From: Moniliophthora roreri
Taxonomy: Eukaryota; Basidiomycota; Agaricomycetes; Agaricales; Marasmiaceae
NCBI GenBank assembly: GCA_001466705.2
Contig: LATX02000180.1
Coordinates: forward strand, 248,001 to 312,000
Length of the DNA stretch: 64,000 nucleotides
Direction: 5' to 3'
The notes under the pieces are model-generated. The model worked only from the letters and a program-made list of their open reading frames with translations. It did not search any database and was not told the DNA's origin. Of the stretch, positions 35,875 to 47,549 are shown in pieces; position 1 is the first letter of the stretch, and every line of letters starts with the position of its first letter. The translations under genes and the position numbers were made by a program.

Positions 35875-37309
35875 ATGTCAGCTTTCGCGCCAGCACCACC
35901 TCCAGCAACCAAGCTCGGTATCTATCGCACCCTGTCACCTCGCGCAGGTGTACATCTCTCGCCTTTGTGCCTCGGTGCAATGAGCATTGGCGACAAATGG
36001 AGCGATTGGATGGGTTCTATGGAGAAGGAATCCAGTTTCAAGTTGCTTGACGCGTACTTTGATATGGGAGGCAACTTTATCGACACTGCCAACAACTAGT
36101 AAGTCGCTCAATACCATCTTTGAGATGGAACGATGCTGATAAACGCAATAGTCAGGATGAATCGTCTGAAGAGTTCATTGGAGAGTGGGCCGAGAAAAGG
36201 GGTATCCGAGACCAGTTATTCATCGCGACCAAGGTCTGTATATAGCCAGTGGTTCATCCTGCGAATCGATCGCTAACTCAATGAACTCAGTACACAACCT
36301 TGTTCCAGAAGATGGACCCAAAGATCATTCAGAAAGTTAACTACACCGGGAACAATGCAAAGAGCATGCATGTCAGCATCAATGCCAGTTTGAAGAAGCT
36401 TCGTACCGACTACATTGATTTATTATACGTCCATTGGTGGGACTGGGATACCTCCATCGAAGAGGTCATGGATGCGCTGCACGTCCTGGTCCAGCAAGGA
36501 AAAGTTCTCTACCTTGTATGATCATTCAGTTTATTTTCGTCACTCGATAATTGAGCTTGCGTACAGGGAGTCTCAGACACACCCGCCTGGATCGTTTCAC
36601 AAGCCAATCAGTATGCTAAAGACCACGGCAAGACGCCGTTTGTCGTTTACCAAGGGCAGTGGAATATCATGCAACGTTCGTTCGAGCGTGACATCATTCC
36701 AATGGCGAGGTCACTCGATCTTGCTTTGGCACCATGGGGTGTTCTCGCTGGTGGAAAACTCCGAACTGATGCTGAAGAGAAGAAGCGACTCGAGAGTGGT
36801 GAGGAAGGCAGAAAGAGGCTGGGTGCAGACTGGAAGAGAACTGAAGAGGAAGCCAAGATGAGCAGAGCTTTGGAAAAAGTTGCTCAGGAGGTCGGAGCGA
36901 AGAGTATCAGTTCCGGTAAGCATTTGTACTTATTCATAGTTCGGCTTTGGCTGACCAACGCGCTTCTAGTTGCCATCGCGTATGTAATGCAAAAGACTCC
37001 GTACGTCTTCCCCATCATCGGCGGAAGAAAAGTCGAACAGTTGAAGGACAACCTTGAGGCACTCGACATCACTCTCTCCGCGGAGCAGGTCAAGTTTTTG
37101 GAGAGCCAGGTTCCGTTTGATATTGGCTTCCCTATCACCATGATTGTGAGTGTTCTCTTTCGCTGACGCGATTGATACGCTGTGCTCGTGCTGACCGAAC
37201 CTTCTAGGGTGACGGAACTGAGCCTATGTTCTTGATGAAGATGGCAGCTAATTTCCAGAAGACTCCCTGGCCACAGGCGTTGGCTGCCCCGCAAATGCCA
37301 TCGCAGTAG
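35875..37309 (+). CDS. Aldo-keto reductase, aryl-alcohol dehydrogenase (AAD) type
   Basis: Six exons, 35875-36098, 36152-36233, 36291-36515, 36567-36915, 36970-37145 and 37208-37309, give 385 residues, the usual AAD length. The AKR catalytic tetrad is present: Asp and Tyr in FIDTANNYQDE, Lys in FIATKY, His in [13 protein letters not shown]-binding features include the [18 protein letters not shown] block. AADs reduce aromatic aldehydes (veratraldehyde, anisaldehyde) with NADPH and support peroxide supply for ligninolysis in white-rot fungi; cytosolic, no signal peptide. The first exon junction splits the Tyr codon of the active site. The gene looks intact. The substrate is inferred from the family. 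Confidence 0.95.
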
Positions 37310-37818
37310 ACTAGAAACTCTGAAGGTTGACTACAGTATAGATGAATTTTAATGGTATGTAGGCTATGTTGATATTGGATTGCGGATTGCGGTTCGTTCA
37401 AAATGTCAATGATGATAAGGATCCCGAAAACGTGCTGCTGAAAACCTAAGTATAACGTTGTACCACGGCATTATGTAGCACTGGTGATGGTCACGATCAA
37501 CAGGCGTTCAATTGATCATTGCGTCAACGACGCGCTCATTCCTCGACTCCCAGGCTCCAGCGTCCTCATCTTATCTTGGATCCCCTTAGCATGCATCCCA
37601 TTTCGCAGGACGCAATCAAGGTTACGTGCTTTGGATACAGCATGACCTGTCACGCAAGCCTTGGAATTTAGAGAGACGTAGTGCTTGATACTTCCCGTAA
37701 TGAGTAACCCCGTAGAGGAATAAAGGTATGCACCAGCCAAAAATAACCAAGCAGCAAGTCATCAAAGTCATAATCTAATGATACATGGACAGGTTTCTCA
37801 ACAGTAACGAAAAAAAAG
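37310..37818. other. Intergenic, no gene seen
   Basis: It carries the 3' end of the reductase transcript and the upstream region of the aminopeptidase. No supported open frame. Confidence 0.5.
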
Positions 37819-37826
37819 TATATAAG
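37819..37826 (+). promoter_or_regulatory. TATA box of aminopeptidase gene
   Basis: TATATAAG after an A-rich tract, 36 nt upstream of the ATG at 37855. Confidence 0.55.
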
Positions 37827-37854
37827 AGGACAGCAAGATACACGTTAATAGACA

Positions 37855-40800
37855 ATGTCGTCCCAAGGTTCCGCCGATTATCGCTTACCAACAAATCTTA
37901 CTCCCACTCACTATGACCTAGTTATTCGAACCGACCTCAAGAATTCAAAGTTCTTTGGAGTCGTGGAGATCAACCTCAAAATAAACGAACAAACGTCGCA
38001 GATTATCCTCAACGTGCTTGATTTGGCCATTGGAGAAGTCTCTGTCGCGACAACCGACGGTCAAGTGTTCACTCCGAGTACGCATATCCCGGAGAAGGAG
38101 AAAGAGCGAGTCGCTTTTCGGTTCCCAAATCAATTCGTAGCAGGGTCTACAGCCAGGCTGATGGTCAAATTCGAGGCAGACCTTACGGATAGTCTGGCGG
38201 GTTACTACAGGTCATCATGGAAAAGTAAAGCAGGAGAAGCTGAGTTTTATGCGCTGACTCAGTTCAAAGTCAGTGTGCTTATTCTTCGCGTTGTCGTGTG
38301 CACTCAACCCTCTTCATAGCCAACCGCAGCTCGACGTGCCTTTCCTTGCTGGGATGAGCCTGCTTTGAAGGCTACATTTTCTATGAATATGATCTCCCTG
38401 AATGATACTGTCAATCTTTTCAACATGCCGATATCCACTGAGAAGAGCTACAATACCATGGGAGATCCTTATGGACTCTTTACTTCAGCATCACCTGAAG
38501 AGAAACGGCAACAATGGAAAATCACTCGATTTAAGACTACACCGAAAATGTCAACTTATGTTGTGGCGTATGCGAATGGCCGGCCCGAACACATCGAAAG
38601 TATATACACTAGTCCTCTGACTGGTAATATCGTACCTCTACGGGTCTATGGTACGTCCTTTTCTCTCGTGTTCCTTGCGGCCCCTGACATGCTAAAACTT
38701 TAGCGAGCTCCTCTAACATCCAACAATGCCATTATCTCTTGGAGGTTACTGGAAAACTCCTGGGCGCGTATGAAAAAGCATTCGAAATAGAATATCCGCT
38801 TCCAAAATTGGATATATTTGTAGTATGCCTCACCTTCATCTCCCAGTGATTGTTTGAGAGTGAATCGCTATATTTAGATCGATGATTTCGAGGCAGGTAC
38901 GGATCAATACCGTAAAGATGATTTCATGGTGCTGAATCGCTGTCTCAGGCGCGGTGGGGAACTGGGGGTTGATTATTGGCCGTTCAAGCGTTTATTGCGT
39001 CGACTCAGAGACTGCAAGTCTCCGAAAGAAGCAGGATCTAGTCCATATCCAATCACACGAGGTGGCCCATATGTGGTACGTTTTTCTACTAACTTGTTTC
39101 GATTGTCGCTGAGAACAGTATGAGTCTAGGTTTGGTAATATGACAATGATGGAATGGTGGACGTACCTTTACTTGAATGAAGGTTAGAGACTATGCGACT
39201 TCAAGCTCTCACGTTCAAGTCTACTAATCATTCCGCAGGTTTTGCCTCTTTGGTCAATTTCCAGTAATTTTCTGGATATTTGAGACTGACGCAATAGCAC
39301 CAGATGAGCGGGGCAATCATATCCAGTAAGTTGCTCTGTCCACCTCGATAATATGGTACTCACCTGGTCACCAGATAGGTAAGCGGTCCCCAACCTTGAT
39401 TCACGCGCCGTTTGCCTCATGTCTTCAGACTTTGGCCTGAATGGAAAATGACTACGAGTTTCGTGTTCTTCCACCTCAATGCAGCACTCATCCTGGACTC
39501 CCTGCTGTCCGCACACCCAGTCGAGGTAGACTGCTCAGACGCAAAGAAGATTGGACAGGTATGCAGACACTCACAGTCGAAGCCGGTACGGTAGCTCATG
39601 TGGGGTCATCATAGATCTTTGATGCATTGTCGTACTCGAAGGCAGCGTCAGGTAAGATTCATACTATCGAAAGTATCGCTAAACATGGCATCAATCTCTG
39701 CAGTTCTTCGCATGCTGTCGGAACATGTTGGAGAAGAGCGGTTCTTGAAGGGTGTCTCGTTATACCTTAAGGATAAGTTATACAATAACAGCGTCATCCA
39801 GGATTTGTGGAAGGGTATCTCGGCGGCTACAGGTATGTTTCATTAATCTTAAGATTACAGACGTCGTTATAATGCTGTGTTGGTCACTGAAGGCTCAGAT
39901 GTCTCGGAGATGATGGAGAGTTATATCACAAAGGTGCATATATACATTTACTGTATTCCCTGAGTGTCACTACAAACGACCTCCGCAAGTCGGGCTATCC
40001 GGTGCTTACAGTGACAGAGAACGTAAATGGGATTCACGTTCGGCAGGATAGGTTTCTCAAGACTGGATTAGCGACAGGCAGCGATAACGAAACCATATGG
40101 TGAAATCCTTGCACTTGCTCAAAAATGGCTATAGTCCACTCACTCGTCGTTAACATAGGCACGTACCACTGAACATCAAGGCAGTCAGTGCAGGTGGCGA
40201 GGTGATCGAAGACAAGGTCGTACTCCGGGAGCGGGAGGCTGATTTCGCAGTCAACACAAATCTACCTTTCAAACTGAATGGGAGCTCTAGCGGCTATTGT
40301 GCGTAACCTATCATTCTTCGTCCTTTCTCTGATGTTCAGACGAACTTCGTAGACCGCGTGCTATACTCCCCCCAACGCTTGAATGCCATCGTCACCGAAC
40401 TGACAAAGCCCAACTCGCCCTTCGACGGGAGCGATCGTTTGGGTCTAGTATTAGACATCATAGCCTTTGCAAGGGTCGGTCTAGTTAGGTTTGGGGTTGT
40501 GCTGTCGACCATGTTCAAGTTCCAGCCTTGCAGAGAGTGTGAGTTCACTATCGCAGCTGTCTTGCTGGTCGGCTTATTTCTATGCAAGACCTGCCATGGA
40601 GTGTGATTGCCTTGGACTGGGCGAGGATGACCTCACTGTGGTGGGAGGATTCTCAAGTTCAAGAACTCCTCAAAAAGTTCGGAAAGGTACAGTAGACTTC
40701 CTTGAAGGGCAATACACACTCAACTGCCCATCAGGCTCTGTTCAAACCTCTGATCAAAGAACTGGGCTTCGAGACGTCCCCATCAGACAGTCAAGATACG

Positions 40801-41824
40801 GCACTCCTACGCGAGTGTGCAATACGCCATGCACTTCTAGCCGGAGATGAAGAGTATGTGTATTACTTTGGATGGTGGGAGCATGAGCGCTTGACTGTAC
40901 AAAACCTCTAGCGTTATCCAAGAACTCAAGAATCGCTTCAACCGCTTTATGGAGACTGGTGATTATGCAACTATTCCTTCTGGTATCGAAGAGGCTATTT
41001 TCACCGCTGTATGCATCTTATAGTTCTTTTCCCTCCGATGGACTGACACGTACCTTTAGGCGGTACGCCACGGTGGTCCGGCAGAATACGAGGCAGTGAA
41101 AAAGCTCATCGACAACGCCCGGCGTCCGTCTAAAAGTTTAGCCATGTGGGCATGATGTTCTCCGCCTGTTTGCTGACCCCTAATGACGGACTTCCCAAAG
41201 GATGGCACTGTGTGCGACTGAAGATCCGGAACTCATTCAAAAGACATTCGACTACATGCTCGAAACAAAAGATCGGGATCTCTTCGACTACTTCAAGGCC
41301 CTCGGACAAAATGTGAAGACAAGAAGAAAGCTTGTTGAGATCTTTAAGGACAAATATGATGGTGTAGGACATGATTGTTGAAACTAGTCAATGCTTCTCA
41401 CGTTTCGTACAAGCTCAATGCAAGGCTCAGGAATGGCTTCGGAATTGGGATCTATGTCAAGGTGATTCGAGAATTGCAACTGAAATGTACTACTCTAAAG
41501 TTAGCACACCCAGTTTACTTTCAACAACTTGAGTAGCGATGCGGATTACCGAGATATGCAAGAGTTCTTCAAGGTGACGGCTCTCTTTGCAATCAATGCT
41601 GACTGCCATCTCGCTGACATATCATGACTTTAGGATAAGGATACGTCTACTTGCATGTATCCCAGTCCCTTGATACCATTCAAGCAAACGCCTTGTGCAT
41701 CAAAGTTCGTGTTTCATTCTATTTGTGGCTTCGATCGGCTTTCTCAACAAATTACGATGATCTACCAATTCACGGCAGACCTTGTTGGATGGCTAGAGGC
41801 TTGGAAATTGCAATATCATTGATA
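37855..41824 (+). CDS. M1 family aminopeptidase, degenerate and probably inactive
   Basis: A multi-exon gene of the neutral aminopeptidase (yeast AAP1/APE2, human PSA) family. Secure exons are 37855-38268, 38320-38650, 38704-38819, 38878-38896 and 38949-39075. Family blocks then follow in order: FGNMTMMEWWTYLYLNEG, WPEWKMTTSFVF, HPVEVDCSDAKKIGQIFDALSYSKAASVLRMLS, SVIQDLWKGISAATG, PFDGSDRLGLVLD, and the ERAP1-like C-terminal helices to LVGWLEAWKL with stop near 41824. The zinc site HEVAH (39055-39069) and distal NEGF Glu are kept. The exopeptidase GAMEN motif reads GAVGN, losing the Glu that binds the substrate amino group. Two places (39240-39340 and 41640-41670) need a one-base shift to keep homology. 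It may be a decaying paralogue or a diverged, non-catalytic copy. Confidence 0.75.
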
Positions 41825-43444
41825 CCGAGTAACAATTTGCCTTGGGAATTGGGGAGAAGTGGACGTAGCTGACTGTGTATGACTTCTCTTTGGCTCGATC
41901 CACTCAAAAATGGCAGGTCCATGTGCGTGAATTCACACGAGCGCGTCGACTACCTGTTTGGCGCGATTTTCGACCAGGGGAGACTAATATCATATGCCCT
42001 CTCTTTAGCTCTGCGTCTTTCATATAACACTACTCCAGGCACTTTATGCCCTACCGGTACAATGGACCCGAACCCCTTCGTAAGCGAATCAAGTGTTCCT
42101 GAGCCACCTCAGTAGAGTCGTGTGGTGGAACCATTGAAGAAGAAACCTGACTTTTTCCTATTATTATTATCATGAGGATGGTGAGCAATTTCTTTGTGCC
42201 ACACTGCTGCCGAGGACGGGGCCTTTCGAAACTCGGGGCACTGGCACGACCTCCAGTGACGGCAAGTTGATTGATACACCGTCACGACCTAACTCACGAC
42301 AAATGAATTAAGGGTTGAAATCACGTCCAATATTCGGTCCCTCCAGAGGTGATCTACCGCCGAAATGTCCCCGTCTTGCCTCAAGGTGGCTGAAGGCGGC
42401 CAGGCACGGTGAGAGCTTGAAGTTGAGTCTAAGGCTGCTATGGAGCAGTTGAGATCTTGAATCTTCCGAGCCAGATCCCCAGCATCATGCGCTGCCCTCT
42501 CCGTCTGTTGTCGCCGCCCTCACTGCCGTGAAGTGGACCTTCCTGCAGACTCTGTTATGGGCTCTCCAAGCGCGTTGTGTATAACTGCACTGACCCCGCC
42601 AGGGTAGATACCATTAGCACCTCCGCTCAATACTGTGATCTTCGTCTTTGTTAGCTACACGGGGAGTAAATCAATGGCCTCTGACACCCTCGCCTACATG
42701 GTGGAGAGGGGCGGGTGGTCTGGCTATCGCGATGCCGAAGACTATGCTGCTGGTTGTGGATGATCGCTAACTATGTACACGGAAATGTAGACTACGCGCC
42801 GGAAGCTCGTGCCCCGGTCCCCCTACCACAATGGCTTCTCAACACGCTAGTTAAGCAGTATTTTGAGAATGACACTAACCCTGATCCCGCACGTCAGCTG
42901 GGTATAAAGCCAAATTCCCATCGAGCATGTGGATATATAGGATAGTACTAGCAGTATAAAAGCAATACGGGCACCCGATTCCTGGGCTTATCTTTTAAGA
43001 GATACAGTCAGGAATTATGTTTTGTAGCGTAGGTGTATGTAACGTACTACATAAATGGTATCGAAGAGTGGCAGTCCAAGGTTGAGGTTCTGCTGGGCGC
43101 TCGATCGGAAGTGCCGCCTGCGGGCCCGGCAGGCTACATAGTCAAGACGCACCACGAAGAATATTTATGGACTGAAAAGCCCTTTACAGCCGACCTCTAC
43201 GACCATAGAACCTGTGATGAAAAATGGCTTCTGAACGACAGGTAGGTTGGGAGATTCGGACCAAGTTGATTCCTTCGCTCATTTCAAACTTTCAGGCGGA
43301 ATTTCCCTCAACTACTCAAAGTTTGAAGGACCAGGTACGTATGCCTCACTCTCAGACGTCTGCCGTCGCTGAATGTCTTTCAGGATCCTACTCAGGTAAT
43401 TTCATCCTTCAAATCTTCAAAACTCGTTACTCAATAACATTATT
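41825..43444. other. Intergenic, short open fragments only
   Basis: No complete gene. Short open fragments of 70-80 codons occur at 41879-42115, 42715-42945 and 43033-43245 (+) without recognised domains. The region may hold decayed coding sequence. Confidence 0.4.
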
Positions 43445-45700
43445 ATGAAGATGCCACTACCGCCGTCGCCTATCCCTTCGCACAGTGACCAAATCAGTCA
43501 TGTTCAGAACGAAAACTCGGCCGGTCTACCGGAGAATCAGGTATGTGGATGTATCTCCACGCTCTCGTCACGCTGACAGGGCAAAACATATAGTATCAGA
43601 GTCCCTCACCATCAGCGACCTCCCAGCCTGTAGATGCTGCATACAACAGCCGGGGAAACAAGAAAAGGCCAACTGTTGATGAATCATGGGAGGTTTTGCG
43701 GAAAGCAGTAGCGAGGCATGACGATGACATGGTGAAGAATTATAAAGAAGACATTGATACACAGCTCGTTTTCGTGCGTATATGTTTCTTTTCGCTACGT
43801 TCCACCGTGAAGATTGATAATCGAATAGGCTGGTCTTTTCTCTGCCGTCGTCACCGCATTTCTTATCGAGTCATACCAGTGGTTGTCAGAAGACCCTGCC
43901 GACGCCACTGTCGCTCTCCTCATGCAAATATCGGCACAACTCAATGCATCCCAGAGCATCCCCGCTGAACGACCGCTATTCGAAGCCGATTCATTTTCGA
44001 TCCGTATCAATTGCTTTTGGTTCCTTAGCCTCATACTCAGTCTCACATCAGCACTTTTTGGCCTACTATGCAAGCAATGGTTACGGGAGCACCAGAGGGA
44101 TACGCAGACACGTACACCAGGCGAGGAATTAGCTCTTCGACAGCTTCGTCGAGAAAGCTTCGAGAAGTGGGGTGTATCGTCGTTCTTATCGGCATTGCCT
44201 ATTCTACTCGAAGTCGCATTGCTGTTGTTCTTTGTCGGTGTGCTGGACCTACTGTGGAATCGGAATCGTATACCCTTCGTCGTTTGCTTTGTCACAGTCA
44301 TGGTCAGTACTGGGCTGTACTTTGCCACGACGGTCCTGCCGACGTTGACGGTGCCAGGAGATCAGCAGGAGAGAATTTGGGATTGGGCTTTCAACGAGTT
44401 ATCTTACCAGTTTGTATGTCCCTACAAATCACCACAGGCATGGGGGGTTTATTACCTGTCATGCAAATTTTTCCGTTTCCTGCCTCGATATGGACGTATC
44501 GAAAGCTTTCTGTCCAAACGAGCTCCAGGTTTGTGGGATCACGCAGTGGATCTGGTCACAGACTGGTCATCATTTGACCTTCGTGTGGTCAGACAATTTG
44601 ACGCGGTTCCCTCTCCGTTCCCTGACTCAAGTGATTTCAGTCTGAGTGTGTACGAGTTGCGTGCATTTGAATGGGCAGTCATCATGTTCCAGGATAGCCC
44701 ATCGATGATACCGCATCTACAGAGCGTTTTGGGAACGGTACCCACGTCGGTGGTGATGTCTGTGATCCTCGATAGGTGGAGGTATACAATGTGGGAGAAC
44801 ATACCAAGATCAGATGTTGAGTTGGAACTCAGAGATCAAAACGCATTTGTCGACTCAAAGTACAAGGTGAACTATTACATATGGGACGCATCAGAACCGA
44901 GAATCAATAACCGTTCCCTTCACTCCCTGGAAGCACTCCAGCTATTGTTCTGCCACCACTACTGGTTAGCAATGGCAAAGCAGCCTGATATGGGAAAGGG
45001 ACACATTTCAGATCTCCTCTATGGATCCATCGACTCGAATCACACACGTCTGCAACAACGCACAAACCTCCGATTCGTCATACCATTTCCTGTGGTGGAT
45101 ACATTATGGACACATGAAGATCCAAAAGTTCGAAAGCGAAGCTTGAGATTACTTCGTTATTTCGAGGATGCATGGAGAACACATCCAGGGTACAACGAGT
45201 ATCGGCACAATCACCAGCGCTTACCTTTCATTGTTGCGCTGACGAGGCATCTCAACCGAAGAGATCGAGTTTCCGAACTATTGACAAGTAGCCGTGGGCA
45301 AGAATTCATACGGTTTATTCATGAGCAGGTTACTTCTCGACGTTTATATCAATCGACTTGGGACTCGAATATAAAACGTCGGTCATTAATGTCGGAATGG
45401 ACCAAAGCGACTCAAAGGGCTCGAGAAATTGGAAACCTCCCAGACGACCACTTCCTACCCATACCCAATCAACATGAAGATCCACCACCTTCGCTCGTTC
45501 ATGTCGCAGACTCATCTGGCATTCGATACTCCATCGACTCTGAATATCTCCCCCTGAATGCAGAAGGCGAAAATCGTGGCTCTGGCTCTAATAATGATGT
45601 ATTGGGCGAGAATGGTCGGGATGCAGGCACTTTGAGTGTAGCAGTACAGGAGGACACTGGTGATGAGATTGGGGGCAATGGTGCCGACGAGCGTGTATAG
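43445..45700 (+). CDS. DUF6535 transmembrane protein
   Basis: Three exons, 43445-43540, 43594-43773 and 43829-45700, give 715 residues (an in-frame ATG two codons downstream is equally possible). After a short polar head comes the DUF6535 region: DESWEVLRKAVARHDDDMVKNYKEDIDTQLVFAG, then membrane segments LFSAVVTAFLIES, FWFLSLILSLTSALFGLLC, PILLEVALLLFFVGVLDLLW and FVVCFVTVMVSTGLYF. A 450-residue soluble, Trp/Arg-rich tail follows, with a Glu/Asp/Gly-rich end. The family is expanded in mushroom genomes, often near transposons or in variable regions. Function unknown. There is no signal peptide; topology places four helices early. Confidence 0.85.
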
Positions 45701-46838
45701 GACAGGAACATAACCAACATGTAAAGTACTACACAAACCGTATTGGAAAATGTCAGTCCAAGTGTCGTCTAAAATGAAGTGTCACCTGCGAGATAAGACG
45801 CAAGTCCGTTTAGAATGGCGGACGAGACATGTGCGAGAGCTGTATATTGGGATACCAAATTTGCGGTGTCCAAGAAACACCCTTCATACTGGACGACCTA
45901 GAGTTGGGTAAAAGATAACACTGCTGATTGCATCAACTACCACGCGACCGCCGCGCAATGAGAAAACGAGATCCACTCTTCTTCGTCAGGGACAGCAACA
46001 TTGAGAAGGATGTTTCGACTCCCGAGGACGAACGGCTACAGGAAAAATACGTGGCATGGTGCAGTCAACTTACAATAGATGTGACCAGCTCGACCAAAAC
46101 CCACGGACAGTTCTATTGTCTCCCAAATCAAACGGAACCATTTGGACCAGTCCTCAGACTTAAACAAGCGACTCAGTTGTTCTTTCTCCCCAACGTCTCC
46201 GAGGCCCTACCCTATCTCCTCCTTCCATCGCCCCATAGGAATCCCTGCTAAACACTCGGAGCTTTCAAATGAATGCTTAGAGGATAGCGGATTCTTTGGC
46301 GGATAATGCACAGTCAACAAACAACAATCTGACCAGATGTGTTTGCTCCCTTGTTCATCTCCACCATCTCCGCCTATAACTCCCATCGTCCTAAGCTTAG
46401 AGCTTGCTGTTCAAACACCCAGTACTAGCCTTGTCTACGACAAGGCCGAACACCTGGAGTGTAACAAGGTCTCTAGCGGTCATCGGCGAGGTTGGTTGAA
46501 TTTCAACCATCGCATCGAAACAACCTTACCGCCTTCGACATCTCGTCGTACATCGCCTATCATGCATCGACGCACTTGCTCCACCTCCCACAAGACAACC
46601 GAAAGTCTCAACACCATCGACGAACACGAACCGAGCCTGAAGTGGCTCAAGCTCAACTCAACCGCAAACGACCCCACAATCAAGTTTGTGTCGACAACGT
46701 CAACAGTTTCCACCAGCTTTTAACACCATGTACCGGCGGTGTGGACCAACTGAATGGTGAATATTGGCTCGAGTGACGACTTGCTCAGAGTCAACGAACC
46801 CCGTGAAAAAAAGCGACCTTCACTTCAGCCTTCCTAGG
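45701..46838. other. Intergenic, unsupported open stretches
   Basis: Plus-strand open stretches at 45928-46251 and 46337-46723 (Ser/Thr/Pro-rich) lack domains and splice context. I see no certain gene. Confidence 0.4.
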
Positions 46839-47549
46839 GATGTTGCGGGCTTGGGCCTGGCCCGAGAGGGCTGCTCAGGCTCACCAAACATCTCGCCCGA
46901 GCCGTAGGCCGAGCCCGGCTTAGGCCAGGGCTTTTGGGTATCACTCGCCTACAGCCACAGGTTGCAGGGCCCTGGAATGCGCCAGGGGAACCCGTTTGAC
47001 TGACTCCCCAAAGATGTCTGAACCCGAAATCCTCAAATTTGGTCGAAAATGTCCGAACTTCAAACGGGTCCTGGTGATCCGAGATCGCCGACAGCCACAA
47101 AGTTGGGAAGGCAAGCGAAAAAGGGTAGGTTTTCCGCCTCAGATTCAAACGAGGCGCCTCAAACGGCCCAAAATCGCGCTGACGTATCAACCGATTCGCC
47201 AAACCAGCTCGACCTAACGGTTCTTGGAGTGGTATTCATCCCTCCCACCCGCAACTTTTGTCCGAACATCAAACCGCTCCCTGTCGCTCTGAGGCTCAAG
47301 ATGTCCGAACCTCAAATCGGAGATTAGCCGAAAATCCAAAATTTTGTCAGAACCATCAAACAGGACCCACTGTCACATTCCAGGGTCCTCGGGTTGCGCT
47401 TTCCGTCGTATCGTCTAGGGCTCAAGCCCCGGGCTTGGGCTTTCAGAAAATGCAAGCCCGAGCCCTAAGCCCGGTCAAAGTTCTACAGTAGGACTCGGCT
47501 CGGCTTTGCGAGCCCTGGCTTTAGGGCTTGAGCCGAGCCCCCAACACCA
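46839..47549. repeat. GC-rich element with inverted ends, possible non-autonomous transposon
   Basis: The left edge (46839) reads GATGTTGCGGGCTTGGGC; the complement of the right edge (47549) reads GTGTTGGGGGCTCGGCT, an imperfect inverted match. Both ends are packed with alternating GGGCTTGGGCC / GGCCCGAGCCC palindromic words over 100-150 bp. The interior repeats a short direct motif (ATGTCCGAAC-TCAAA) at least three times (47012, 47047 and 47300). No transposase is encoded. Target-site duplications are not obvious. Confidence 0.5.

Noticed and set aside
43033..45790. Possible flanking direct repeat around the DUF6535 gene (GTACTACA...CAGTCCAAG at about 43045 and 45726)
   Set aside because: Similarity is limited to a few short words with poor alignment between them; not enough to claim a transposon or duplication boundary.
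46337..46723. Ser/Thr-rich open stretch on the plus strand
   Set aside because: Several overlapping frames are open at once, which fits base composition rather than coding.
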